This document shows positions 31,201-41,500 of a stretch of 64,000 nt of DNA, one piece after another (within the stretch, counting starts at the first letter, position 1; each line of letters starts with the position of its first letter). The notes beneath the pieces were generated by a model. That model saw only the letters and a list, made by a program, of their open reading frames with translations. It did not search any database and was not told where the DNA came from. Origin of the DNA: JADLHS01 sp039806955 (lineage in GTDB: Bacteria > Verrucomicrobiota > Verrucomicrobiia > Limisphaerales > JADLHS01); the NCBI GenBank assembly GCA_039806955.1, contig JBDHQI010000008.1:62001-126000 (forward strand), in the 5' to 3' direction. The translations under genes were made by a program, and so were the position numbers.

Positions 31201-33996
31201 TTAATCACCCGCATGAAGTGCGCGCAGTTCGAACGGATGCAAATCCAGCAACACCTTGCCTTCATTGGCCGCGAGCGTTCGACCACCGACCAATTCCGTC
31301 AACTCACCCGTTTTCGCCAGTTGCAGCGCGACGGCTTTTTTAGCGACCCAACCCGTGTTAACGATGGCGTAATACGTGCCGTGTTTCGGTGTGCGAATGG
31401 CGCGCACCACCACTTCCGCATCGGCACTGGCTTGCGGCAAGCGCTCGCTGGCCAGCGCGGGTAAGGCGAGAAAGTTCGCGTTGAATTCGCGCACGTATTG
31501 TGGAAACCCGCGCCCGAAATTACTGCCGATGAGATAGCCCAACAGCGTTGGATCACCATTCGCCACCGCCAGCGCCTCGGCCATCATGCACGCCGGTCCC
31601 GCGTATTCCACGTCCGCGACGAAATAACCCAGCTTCGGTTTGTCATTGCGGTCAAACATCATGTCTTCGTTGAGCGTATAGTGACGGATCGCGGCCAAAC
31701 CAGACGGACCGCGGAACGCATCAAACGTCTGCGGCGCGACCACCGTGTAAAACCGGTTGAACCCGTGCGTGAGCAACACGCCCGGCGTCTCGCGATAGCG
31801 CTGCGGATCGGCCGGAGGTTGGGAGTGCGGCCATTCCCAGTCGCCCCAATTCAGCGGCGCGGACAGCAACGCTTCCAGATACAACTGCTCGTTCACCACG
31901 CGTTCGATGGGGAGCGGCACGACCGGACGGTTCTCGCGATGGTGTTCGGGTGCGGCGAGAATTCTTTTCCATCCCGCCACGTCATCCGTAACGAGCCGGT
32001 TTTCCCAAGTCGCAAAGCGCGGCCCGGGTTCGCTCGCCTCCGTGGTGTAAAGCACCAGCGCTTCGGGCAAACCGTGCTGGCGAAGATAATCGCGGAGGCC
32101 CATGAGAAACTCGCGGCGCTTGCCGAACCACCAGGCTTCGTAACGCTGCAGCAACGCCGGGTCCGCGATCAAGTCGGCGCGCGACACCGCCTGATTTCCA
32201 TTGGCTTCGCGGGCGAACCGTTCGCGCGTGGCGTCGCCGAAACCCATCGGCAATTGTCCGCGCGGTCGCAACCACGCCCCCACAAAGCGCACGCGGTCTT
32301 CGAGTCGCACCACCGTCAGTTCGAGCATTTTCTGAAAGTCCACCAGCGTGTCTGGATCGGTGAGATCAGCGTTCGCATTCTCCGCCCAGGTAATGTGCGT
32401 GTAGGCGTCATCGCGAGTGAGCGGTTTCGCGCGCCGTTGATTGCCCAGGCCGCGGTTGCCGCGGCTGCCAGCGTATTCGTAATAAGGCAGGATGTCAAAA
32501 CCGCGTTCGCCCATGAGCGCGACAATTTGCGCCCAGAGGTTCTTCGTGCTGCCGTTGAAATGCACCCAATCGTTTCCGCCATACGGCGTCGGATCCCAAT
32601 GCTGACAGGCGCCAAATTCCAACAGGTCTTTGGTGTAAGTGTTCAATCCAAGGAAGCGCATCTGGTTCGCCTTGAACCGATACCAATCCAGTCGGTCGTT
32701 CACGCCGCGCTCGATTTCCTTGGCGCCTTCCATCACGCCGTCCGACATTTCCTCACGCCAGAAGAGGTGGCGACGAGGCAACGCCGATGGCGGCCAAGGC
32801 AACGGTTGCGCCAGTGCCGTTTCATTTTCCACTTCGTAAAGGCGTAGGCGCGAAACCGCCGCGCCGCGCGAGGTGGGATCATTCGCCCGGGAAAACTGCG
32901 CGATCACGACATCAAAACCATCATCGGCGGTGAGCCGGCGTTCCCCCGCACCGCGCAGAAACACGAGATCGGGAAAGCGATCGTGCAGATTGAAATAGAG
33001 CGACCAGTTCTCGTAGCGCCCCGAGAGCGGCAGGCGCAACGACTCGGGATTGTTGTTGACGTATTTGGGATGGAGCGCATCGCCAATGGTCGTGCCGGTA
33101 TGAAAACCGCGCGAGGTTTCGTTGCCGCCGTTCATCACGATCACACTGCGCGGTTGATCCTCGGGATACTCGACCGACAACACGTAAGCCGCGCCTGGCT
33201 TGAGTCGTTTCCATTTGCCGATGCGGAACGCCAGGTAGCTCGCTTCATCAGCAGTGGGTTGAAGCACGCGACACGGCTGATCGAGAATGGTTTCAATGCG
33301 GCTCACCCGCGCCGGGCTTTCGCGAAATTGGTGATCTGGTTCGGTGGCGGCGCAATCCACTTCATCCACCAATCGCACCCGACCGAACGGTGGCAGCTCG
33401 AGCCACGGTCGCCGGGCAAGTTCGGCTTCGGCTTGTTGTAAAGCGGCTTCGCGTTCGGCGTGTTCACGAGCCTCCGCCGCTTTACGTTCGAGCCAGGCGC
33501 GATGCGCCTCGGGCGTAAATTCATAAAGGGCGATCTCGGCGAAATTTGCGCCCGAAGACTTCAGCTCGAGCTTCAAGTAACGCGTTGTGATTTCGAGCGG
33601 AATCCGAATCCAGTGCCGGTACGCATCGCAATCGTAGTTCGTAACTACTTGCCAGTGGCCCGGCTCGCCGGCGGCGATGTCGAACTCGCCTTCGTTGTGC
33701 GTATCAAAGACCCAGAGCGCGGAGAGATTACGCGCCTGGCCAAGATCAATTGTGGCGCTGAAAGGAAACTGCCGCCAATGCTGCGAAGCCACGCTCCATC
33801 CGTTCGTGGCGGCAAGTTGCGGCGGATCACCGACGCGCGCCTGCTCATCCACCAAACCGGAAAAGTCCGCCAACGGCGAACTGCTGCGGACCATCTCGGG
33901 TCGCAATGGCACCCGTTGTTCCTGAGCCGTCACCGCGCAGGCCCACCACGACATCAGTAATCCGAAAGCGGCAATGATTCGGGAAGTTACAAACAT
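31201..33996 (-). CDS. Large exported glycoside-hydrolase-like protein
   Basis: A 931-residue protein with a signal peptide (IIAAFGLLMSWWACAVTAQ). Residues ~65-165 look like a discoidin/CBM32-type domain (WRQFPFSATIDLGQARNLSALWV, YRHWIRIPLEITTRYLKLEL read in parts), then a charged coiled helix (~170-205, RKAAEAREHAEREAALQQAEAEL). The rest resembles a beta-sandwich plus TIM barrel (GLNTYTKDLLEFGA, FDILPYYEYAGSRGNRGL, EALVLYTTEASEPGP), with no motif that names a GH family. It is followed 97 bp later by the GH16 gene on the same strand, suggesting a joint role in polysaccharide use. Confidence 0.65.
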   Translation of the reverse strand: MFVTSRIIAAFGLLMSWWACAVTAQEQRVPLRPEMVRSSSPLADFSGLVDEQARVGDPPQLAATNGWSVASQHWRQFPFSATIDLGQARNLSALWVFDTHNEGEFDIAAGEPGHWQVVTNYDCDAYRHWIRIPLEITTRYLKLELKSSGANFAEIALYEFTPEAHRAWLERKAAEAREHAEREAALQQAEAELARRPWLELPPFGRVRLVDEVDCAATEPDHQFRESPARVSRIETILDQPCRVLQPTADEASYLAFRIGKWKRLKPGAAYVLSVEYPEDQPRSVIVMNGGNETSRGFHTGTTIGDALHPKYVNNNPESLRLPLSGRYENWSLYFNLHDRFPDLVFLRGAGERRLTADDGFDVVIAQFSRANDPTSRGAAVSRLRLYEVENETALAQPLPWPPSALPRRHLFWREEMSDGVMEGAKEIERGVNDRLDWYRFKANQMRFLGLNTYTKDLLEFGACQHWDPTPYGGNDWVHFNGSTKNLWAQIVALMGERGFDILPYYEYAGSRGNRGLGNQRRAKPLTRDDAYTHITWAENANADLTDPDTLVDFQKMLELTVVRLEDRVRFVGAWLRPRGQLPMGFGDATRERFAREANGNQAVSRADLIADPALLQRYEAWWFGKRREFLMGLRDYLRQHGLPEALVLYTTEASEPGPRFATWENRLVTDDVAGWKRILAAPEHHRENRPVVPLPIERVVNEQLYLEALLSAPLNWGDWEWPHSQPPADPQRYRETPGVLLTHGFNRFYTVVAPQTFDAFRGPSGLAAIRHYTLNEDMMFDRNDKPKLGYFVADVEYAGPACMMAEALAVANGDPTLLGYLIGSNFGRGFPQYVREFNANFLALPALASERLPQASADAEVVVRAIRTPKHGTYYAIVNTGWVAKKAVALQLAKTGELTELVGGRTLAANEGKVLLDLHPFELRALHAGD

Positions 33997-34112
33997 GGTT
34001 TCAACTTTATGGCATCAGCCTGTCGCAAGTCGCCCGGATTCGTCAACTCCACATCGAAAACCCGCGACTTTGCGCGCTCGACAGGACTTCATCATTCCCG
34101 CCATGATGACAC

Positions 34113-36803
34113 ATGATGAGCTTTTGTCGGGTAATTGGCGCACAGGTATTTTTCGTTGCGTTCGTGGCGCAAGCAGCCACCGTGGTTGAATCGGATATCT
34201 GCGTCTATGGTGGGACTTCCGGCGGCATTGCGGCAGCGGTGCAAGCCACGCGCCTGGGCAAAAGTGTCGCACTCGCCGTGTTCAATACGGATTTAGGGGG
34301 CTTGACCGCCGGCGGTCTGGGCGCCACCGACGTGGGCAACATCGGCTCCATCGGCGGCGTGTCGCGCGAGTTCTACCGACGCATCGGCCAGCGTTACAAT
34401 CAAGTGGAACGCTTCAATTTCGAGCCGCACGTGGCGCGATCCGTGTACACCGACTGGCTGGCGGAAGTTGGCGTGACCCCGCGCTGGCATCAACGCCTTG
34501 CCGCCGTGACCAAGACCGGCCCCCGCATCACTGAAATCACCATGGAAGACGGCACCATTTACCGCGCCCAAATGTTCATTGATGCAACCTACGAAGGCGA
34601 TCTGATGGCGTTGGCCGGGGTGAGTTTCACTTTCGGTCGTGAGGGCACGAATGTTTACGGCGAATCACTGAACGGCATCCGCGCGGAAACGCCGTTTCAT
34701 CAATTCACGGTGAACGTGGACCCGTACGTTGAACCCGGCAATCCGGCGAGTGGCTTGCTGCCGTTCATTCAGGCCGGGGACGGCGGCACGCCCGGCGACG
34801 GCGATCACCGCATCCAAGCCTTCAATTACCGCCTGTGCTTCACGCAAAATCCAACAAACCAACTGCCGCACGTCGTGCCGCCGGATTATGATCCTGCGCG
34901 GTACGAATTGCTGGGGCGACTGCTCGACGCGCAAGTGGCCGCGGGTGAAACGCCCACGCTCAATCAGTTCTTCGGCGTGATCAACATGCCGAACGGCAAA
35001 ACCGACATGAACAACAAGGGCGCGTTCTCCACCGATTTCATCGGAATGAATTATACCTACCCGACCAACACGTACGCCGCGCGCGAGCAGATGGACCGGG
35101 CGCATCTCGAATACCTGCAGGGTCTGGTTTATTACCTCGCCACCAGTCCGCGGGTGCCGGCCAATTTGCGCGCCGAGATGCAGAGCTGGGGACCGTGCCG
35201 CGATGAATGGCCGGAGACCGGCGGTTATTCGCCGCAAATCTACGTGCGGGAGGCGCGGCGCATGCTCAGCGATTACGTGATGACGCAAGCTGATTGCCAG
35301 AGCACGCGGCGGGCGGCGGATTCCATCTGCCTCGGGTCCTACAACATGGATTCGCACAACTGCCAGCGCGTCGTGCAAAACGGTTGGGTGCGCAATGAAG
35401 GCGACGTGCAGGTTCGTTCGCCCATTCCCTATCCGATTTCCTACCGTTCCATCGTGCCGCGCGCGGACGAATGTGAAAACCTCTTCGTCACCTTCGCCAT
35501 CGCGGCAAGTCACATCGCCTTCGGCTCCACCCGCATGGAGCCCGTGTTCATGATGGCAAGTCAATCCGCCGCCACCGCCGCCGCGTTCGCGATTGACGAC
35601 GGCGTGCCGGTGCAGCAGGTCAATTACGGCAAACTCGCGTTGCAACTGCGCGCCGACGGACAAATTCTGACCTGGGGCGATCCCGGCGTGAGCGGAGTGG
35701 CAGTAGATAATTCCGATCCGCAAGTCGCATTCAGCGGCGTCTGGAGCAACAGCACTTCGGTGGCTGGTTATTGGGGGAATAATTACGCGCATGACGGCGA
35801 CGAACTGAAAGGCGTCAAAATGGCGGTGTTCCGCCCCAACCTGCCCGCCACGGATTTGTATGACGTTTATCTCCGCTGGACGACGCACCCGAACCGCGCC
35901 ACCAACGTTCCGGTGGACCTCGTGCATCCGGCTGGAGTCGAAACGGTGAGCGTGGATCAAACTCAGCATAACGGCACGTGGATGCGTCTGCTCACCACCA
36001 ATTTCAACGCGGGCACAAATGGCTATCTGCGTCTGCGCACCACGGGCACGAGCGGCTTTGTGATCGCCGATGCCGCGCGTTGGGTTTCGGCCGCGGACAG
36101 CGATCAACCCGAGATGCAACTCATCGCCTCCGATCCCGTGACGAGTGAAACTGGAAAAACGGCCCGACTGCTGTTTAGTCGGCCGGCGTTTGCCACCAAC
36201 ACAACCATCACGGTGCAGTATCAATTGGGCGGCACGGCGACCAGCGGCGTGGACGTGGAAGCCTTGCCCGGCTCGGTCATTTTGCCGGCGGGCACGCCGA
36301 ACGTGAGCGTGACGGTTTCCGCCATCAATGACGCGATTCCCGAGGGCGATAAAACATTGACCATAACCCTCGCTCCCGGAACGGACTATCGGGTTGGCGC
36401 GCTGGACACCGCGACGGTGCGGATCCTGGATACGCCGTTTGACGGTTGGCGGTTCAAATACTTTTCCGCCAGCGAACTGACCCAGGCCGAAGTGAGTGGT
36501 CCGGAGGCGGATCCAGATCAGGATGGCGCGAGCAACTGGCAGGAGTTTCTGGCCGGCACTGATCCGCATAATGCCGTCAGTGTGCTGCGCGTGCGCATTG
36601 ATGCCGCCACCAACACGGCAGTCATTCAATTTCTGGCCAGCGCCAATCGCGCGTTCACTTTGCAGTACCGCGACAACTTACCGACGGGCAACTGGCAGGA
36701 CTTTACCAACCTTGCGCCCGCGACGATTGCACGGACGATCGTTTGCACCGACGCGCTTCCGGCAGGTTTCACCAACCGATTTTACCGCGTCCGCGTGCCT
36801 TGA
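34113..36803 (+). CDS. Exported FAD-dependent oxidoreductase with Calx-beta domain
   Basis: An 896-residue protein with a short signal sequence (IGAQVFFVAFVAQAATVVES). Residues ~26-540 form an FAD_oxidored-type flavoprotein: the dinucleotide motif ICVYGGTSGGIAAAVQATRLG, GGLTAGGLGATDVG, and MFIDATYEGDLMALAGV. This fold is common next to polysaccharide lyases, where its reaction is unresolved. Residues ~555-680 are golvesin-like (WSNSTSVAGYWGNNY), ~695-790 a Calx-beta domain (TVQYQLGGTATSGVD, IPEGDKTLTITL), and ~810-830 an EF-hand-like DPDQDGASNWQEFLAGTDP calcium loop, then an FYRVRVP tail. It is divergent from the 931-residue protein and precedes the POT transporter. Confidence 0.75.
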   Translation: MMSFCRVIGAQVFFVAFVAQAATVVESDICVYGGTSGGIAAAVQATRLGKSVALAVFNTDLGGLTAGGLGATDVGNIGSIGGVSREFYRRIGQRYNQVERFNFEPHVARSVYTDWLAEVGVTPRWHQRLAAVTKTGPRITEITMEDGTIYRAQMFIDATYEGDLMALAGVSFTFGREGTNVYGESLNGIRAETPFHQFTVNVDPYVEPGNPASGLLPFIQAGDGGTPGDGDHRIQAFNYRLCFTQNPTNQLPHVVPPDYDPARYELLGRLLDAQVAAGETPTLNQFFGVINMPNGKTDMNNKGAFSTDFIGMNYTYPTNTYAAREQMDRAHLEYLQGLVYYLATSPRVPANLRAEMQSWGPCRDEWPETGGYSPQIYVREARRMLSDYVMTQADCQSTRRAADSICLGSYNMDSHNCQRVVQNGWVRNEGDVQVRSPIPYPISYRSIVPRADECENLFVTFAIAASHIAFGSTRMEPVFMMASQSAATAAAFAIDDGVPVQQVNYGKLALQLRADGQILTWGDPGVSGVAVDNSDPQVAFSGVWSNSTSVAGYWGNNYAHDGDELKGVKMAVFRPNLPATDLYDVYLRWTTHPNRATNVPVDLVHPAGVETVSVDQTQHNGTWMRLLTTNFNAGTNGYLRLRTTGTSGFVIADAARWVSAADSDQPEMQLIASDPVTSETGKTARLLFSRPAFATNTTITVQYQLGGTATSGVDVEALPGSVILPAGTPNVSVTVSAINDAIPEGDKTLTITLAPGTDYRVGALDTATVRILDTPFDGWRFKYFSASELTQAEVSGPEADPDQDGASNWQEFLAGTDPHNAVSVLRVRIDAATNTAVIQFLASANRAFTLQYRDNLPTGNWQDFTNLAPATIARTIVCTDALPAGFTNRFYRVRVP

Positions 36804-36841
36804 TCCGCTTCGTGGCAACAATCAAAATTCAGTTTGCAAGC

Positions 36842-38440
36842 ATGACTCAAACTCAAACCGCTAACGCCGACACCCCCGGAACCCCATTGGCTTCGTCACG
36901 ATCACCGAAAACCTTCGGTCGCGCTTTCTGGGTACTCAACTCCATCGAGATGTGGGAGCGGCTGGCGTTTTACAATCTGCGCGTCATGGCGCCGATCTAC
37001 ATCATGCAGGCCGACAACCCCGGTGGCTTGCATTTGACGGCGGCGGATAAGGGAACGATCTACGCGTGGTGGGCGGCCTTTCAATCATTGCTGCCCATCG
37101 TCACCGGCGGATATGCAGACCGGTTCGGCTACAAGCGGACGCTGAGTTTCGCGCTGACCTTGATGCTGCTGGGTTATCTGATGATTGCCTTTTTGCGCGA
37201 CGTTGGTTTCGTCAGCAACTACTGGGGCTTTTTTCTCGGGATCATGGTGCTGGCCACGGGCACGGCTTTTTTCAAGCCAAGCCTCCAGGGCTCGCTCGCG
37301 CACCATTTGCCGCGCGAAAAATCCTCGGTGGGCTGGAGCATCTTCTACTGGATCGTCAACGTCGGCGCGTTTATTGGACATTACCTGCCCACGATCATGT
37401 TGGGGCTGAGCGTTTTGCTGCCGGGGTGGTTGCACGCTGCGGCACATTCGCCGGGCGCCTGGCGCAATCTCTTTCTGGCTTCCGCCGTATTCACCTCGTT
37501 CAACCTGTGCCTGCTGTTTTTCGTGGCCGACGTGCCCAGCGGAGCGTCCAAAACGGAAACCATTCTGCAGGTGCTGCGGCGGACGTTGCGAGACGTGATG
37601 GAACCCCGCCTGCTGGCCTGGCTGGCCATCATGTCGTGCTTCTGGTTGATGATGTATCAACTGTGGGACTTGCAGCCCAACTTTATTGCCGATTGGGTGG
37701 ACAGCGGGTCGCTGGCGACAGGCCTGAACTGGCTGCCGGCGGGGTTGTATGCGGCGCTGGTGGAGGACACGCCGCGTGGACCGATGATTCCGCAGCAAAT
37801 TCTGCTGAGCGCCAATGCGTTGTTCATCATTCTGGGGGTCGTGGGCGTGGGCTGGTTGACGCGCCGGTTGCGGACGCTTACCGCGATGCTGATCGGCATG
37901 GGCATGGCCACGCTGGGGATCTTGGTGGCCGGCTGGACCATGAACGCCTGGATTCTGGTGCTGGGCATTTTCTTCTTTTCCCTGGGCGAAATGGCCACCG
38001 GACCGAAGAAAATCGAATATCTTTCCTTGATTGCGCCGCCGGGCAAAAAGGGCCTCTATCTGGGGTACGCCAATATTCCCGTGGGCATCGGCGTGTACGT
38101 CGGCTCAAAACTCGCCGGCCACGTCTATGGTCACTACGGCGAGAAGGCGATGCTGGCGCTGCGGTATCTGGCGGAGAAAACGCCGTTCGGCGCCGACAAG
38201 GGTTGGCACGGTGACATGTCGCAGTTGGAAACCACGCTCGGCATAGCGCGGACGGAAGCGATGCATCAATTGCAGCAAATCACGGGGCTGGATCCCGTGG
38301 CCGCCACCCGGATGCTTTGGGAGACTTACCACCCGCAGGTCAGTGTCTGGGTGCCGTTTGCCTTGATTGGGGTGGCGGCGGCGATGGCCCTCTGGTTTTT
38401 CGGTCGTGCCGCCCGGAAATGGAAGGACATGGATGCCTGA
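36842..38440 (+). CDS. POT/PTR-family peptide transporter
   Basis: A 532-residue, ~12-14-helix MFS transporter. Family marks are the first-helix segment LNSIEMWERLAFYNLRVMAP, GGYADRFGYKRTL and the POT signature region around FFKPSLQGSLAHHLP and IFYWIVNVGAFIGHYLP. POT proteins import di- and tripeptides with protons. The canonical ExxERFxYY motif is altered (EMWERLAFYNL), so substrate preference may differ. The ATG at 36842 is chosen by homology; upstream in-frame sequence is not conserved. Its last 40 bases are part of the 127-bp direct repeat, so a second copy of this 3' end exists at 55527. Confidence 0.85.
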   Translation: MTQTQTANADTPGTPLASSRSPKTFGRAFWVLNSIEMWERLAFYNLRVMAPIYIMQADNPGGLHLTAADKGTIYAWWAAFQSLLPIVTGGYADRFGYKRTLSFALTLMLLGYLMIAFLRDVGFVSNYWGFFLGIMVLATGTAFFKPSLQGSLAHHLPREKSSVGWSIFYWIVNVGAFIGHYLPTIMLGLSVLLPGWLHAAAHSPGAWRNLFLASAVFTSFNLCLLFFVADVPSGASKTETILQVLRRTLRDVMEPRLLAWLAIMSCFWLMMYQLWDLQPNFIADWVDSGSLATGLNWLPAGLYAALVEDTPRGPMIPQQILLSANALFIILGVVGVGWLTRRLRTLTAMLIGMGMATLGILVAGWTMNAWILVLGIFFFSLGEMATGPKKIEYLSLIAPPGKKGLYLGYANIPVGIGVYVGSKLAGHVYGHYGEKAMLALRYLAEKTPFGADKGWHGDMSQLETTLGIARTEAMHQLQQITGLDPVAATRMLWETYHPQVSVWVPFALIGVAAAMALWFFGRAARKWKDMDA

Positions 38441-38527
38441 ACCGGCCCCGGCGCGCGCCGTCAGGGGCGCGCAAAATCGCCGGGGATCAGTTCCCGCACC
38501 GCGCTCACGATCAACGGTCCGACGCCC
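38401..38527. repeat. 127-bp direct repeat, left copy (POT tail / ceramidase tail)
   Basis: This segment is the same as 55527-55653 except for two mismatches in its last 12 bases; the first 115 bases are identical. It holds the last 40 bases of the POT gene, a 20-bp GC-rich spacer with a hairpin, and the last ~20 codons of the ceramidase-like gene on the minus strand. No ceramidase gene continues here, so the ceramidase part is a remnant. Identity stops abruptly at both edges. Confidence 0.9.
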
Positions 38528-38561
38528 TCTGGTTTGATCGTGCGGAGAGGAGGGACGAGCC

Positions 38562-41500
38562 TCACTTCAAACTCAGGGACAGTCGCCAGAACGCGGCGTC
38601 GGCCCCGGGATCCCTTGTGGCCACGATGCGGAAATATCCGCCACCCAAATTCTCGACAACAGCAAATTGTTCCGACCAAGCGCCGCCGAGTGCGGGAACG
38701 GTCTGTAATTTGAAATTAATGAACTGCGCATACGCGGGCGGAAAGTGCCATGTGAGTTGCACCGTGGTTTCATTCACCGCGGCAATCTCCACGGCGGGCA
38801 ACCCGAGTTGCGCCGGCGGATAATTCCCGGGCGACCACGGGTCGCTGCCATCGAGATAACTTTGCAACAACGTGTAACCGCCGCCGAGGTCCGCAAAGGG
38901 ATCATTACCGGGCGCCCCGAAGAACAGTCGCTCCCAATCATCATCCAACAGGTTGCCGTCACTGTCGGTCGCGGAAGGCAACGGCACACTGGTGACGCGC
39001 GTTTGCGCCTCGTTGCCGATGCGGACGACTTCGAGCGTTTCAGTGGCACACGCACTCGCCGGTACATCCGCAAAGCCCAACACCTGCAATGCCAGGCCGG
39101 GCACGACGTGAAACGCATTTGGAAAGCGATACGGCCGGCCGTTTGCATCCACGAGCGCAACGGTGTTGCCGAAAGCAAACCGATCCAGAATCGTGCAGTT
39201 CAAACCGACAGAATCCGCCCGCACCCGCAAGTCGCGCGTCACCACCGGGCGGGATGATGGCATATTCAGCAGGGAGTCCAAGCCCTGCAACGCTGCTGTG
39301 TAATCCTCGACGGTCAGCGGCGTGAGGGTCGCGCCGATTTCCGGTGGCAGCCCACCGACCCAGTCATTGCGATACGCTGACGGCATCACGCCGGTGGCGA
39401 GGAATTCGCGCAAGGCCTCCAGCGGTCCTGGGAATGCGCCCGGAAACACGCCCCCCCAGCGCGCACTGATGCGATACACATCCAGCGTGACGGCGCGCAA
39501 CGCCACCAGCTTGTTATCGCTGGATTCACGCAAGGCCATGCGCATCGTCTTGATGACTTCGCCCAGCAGATGCCCCGTGTCTGATGGCGAACGATACCGT
39601 TCCAGTTCTTCCAGTTGCTCAGGGGTGGGCAGCACGCGACCGGTGGCCACGCCATTCGTCGGGATCGGTGTGGCCGGCTCGGAACTGCGATACGCCGTGA
39701 GCGTGAGCCGATTTGGATTCGCGTTGCCGGGCGTCGGCAGATAGCTCGCGGGCAATACGCCGCGCATCACGAAGCGCCGCGTGATCCATTGCTCGAAGAC
39801 CAATGTGAGCGTGGTTTCCAACGGATCAATCGTCGCTCCCACACTCGGCGGAGGGTTCGTCTGGTAAAATTGAATGGCCGCCGCCTTCCACGCCGCTGCT
39901 TCCGTTGCATCGGAACCACCGCCGTAGGGATGTACGAACGTCACCGCGCTGGATGCCGGCAACACCACGAGGCCCGCCAGTTCGCGACCTTGAAAAAGTG
40001 AACCTGCGCTGTACGGCGGAACAAAATCCAGGGCGAACGACGGTGAACTCGCCGCCACGGTGACGCGCGACCGCCCGGCGCGACCAATGCTGCGCAACCA
40101 AGCCGCCGTCTGGTTCGCCCCAAAGTAGCCCCAGTGCTCCGCCAGGTTGGAATCGAGCGCCTGGCCACTGACATCATAAACCGTGATGTGATTGCCTGGA
40201 TTAGGTTGTCCGTCCGGCAACGCATGTCCGGCGACCAGCGTCGGGACGCTGGCGGTAGTCAGTCCGTCGTGTGACCATGGACGCACATGCAACTCCAGCG
40301 CCGTGCCCGAAGTGTGACGCAACGGCACGCCGGTGCTTTCGAGCAGAATTTGCAGGTAGTTCAGCGTGTTGCTCGGATTATTATTCGCCGCGCGATCCGG
40401 CAACTCGGCGGGGTTAAATCCCAACCCCAGTTTCACGTAATCCGGAATCCCATCGTCCAGCGTGCTGAGTTGCCCGGCGGGACTGTTGAAACGGTACCAC
40501 ACGTCCAGGACCGCCGTGCGCGCGCCACCCGCAGTGGCGTACGCCTGCAACCGCGTGTCGCGATGCAGCCAGATTGGCTGCGTATAAGCCTGCCACGCCG
40601 CGCCGGCTTGGGTGCGAAACACGATGCTGAAACCGGCCGGCGCGATGAGCGTCACCGCCACGCCCTCGTTAAATGTGCCGGGCAACGGCGTGGGTTTGAC
40701 CGCACCCGACGCCGCGCCCGACGCCGCGTCGAGGGGAAACACGGAGAGTTGCGGCTCGAACTGGCTCGCGAGCACATGCGTCGCCCCGCCCGGCGCGACG
40801 CCAAGACTCACTGCGGCGGGTTGCGCCAGACCGCTCAACTCGTCCGAGAAAGTTTCGCCGGTTGCGGACACTGGCGGCCCCAGCCACGGTGAAGACGACC
40901 AGTCATGGGCGCGTTGCCGACTCAGCACCCGCGCGTTGGGCGCGACAAACGGCTCGCCGGAATACACCAGCACGTGCCCGGCGCCGCTCACTTCCGACAC
41001 CGGCGCGAGCGTCGTCGTGTTCACCAGATCGTAATTCCCCGTGCCGCTGTTGAATTTGTAACTGCGCGCGGTGCGGGAACGTTCCGTGACCCCAGGTCCG
41101 GAGAGCAGTTGAAACCCATTCGCGCCATTCGGCAGCGCCACCACGCTGGTGAACACTTCACCTGCAGGCGGCGTGAACGTGGCGCTGTTCGTTCCGTCCG
41201 GCGTGTGACGCAACACCGCCTGCGAGCCCTCCGCCGCAATCACCAACAGCCGCGCGGTGTTGTCGGCCGCCACCACCGCGATGCGACCGATGGCGAATCC
41301 CGCGGGCTGGCTGACCGGCGCCCCGGCGGCATAGTTGACGCCATCAAACGTGAGCGGGTGCACCTGATAGGTGCCCGCGCCGGGCACATAGGTGACCAGT
41401 TGCGCGAGTGGCCCGGCAAACGGGCTGAGCACAAATTGTCCATCAACCGGCAGTGACGGAACCGTGAGTCGCAGTGGCGAACCGGCTTCATTCAACGCCC

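Noticed and set aside
34665..36629. Minus-strand open frame of 654 codons opposite the FAD oxidoreductase
   Set aside because: Antisense shadow of a well-supported flavoprotein; Arg/His-rich with no recognisable motif.
38461..38679. Possible second ceramidase gene at 38461-38679
   Set aside because: Only the last ~20 codons match the ceramidase; upstream sequence is the 3' part of giant gene III. It is explained by the direct repeat.
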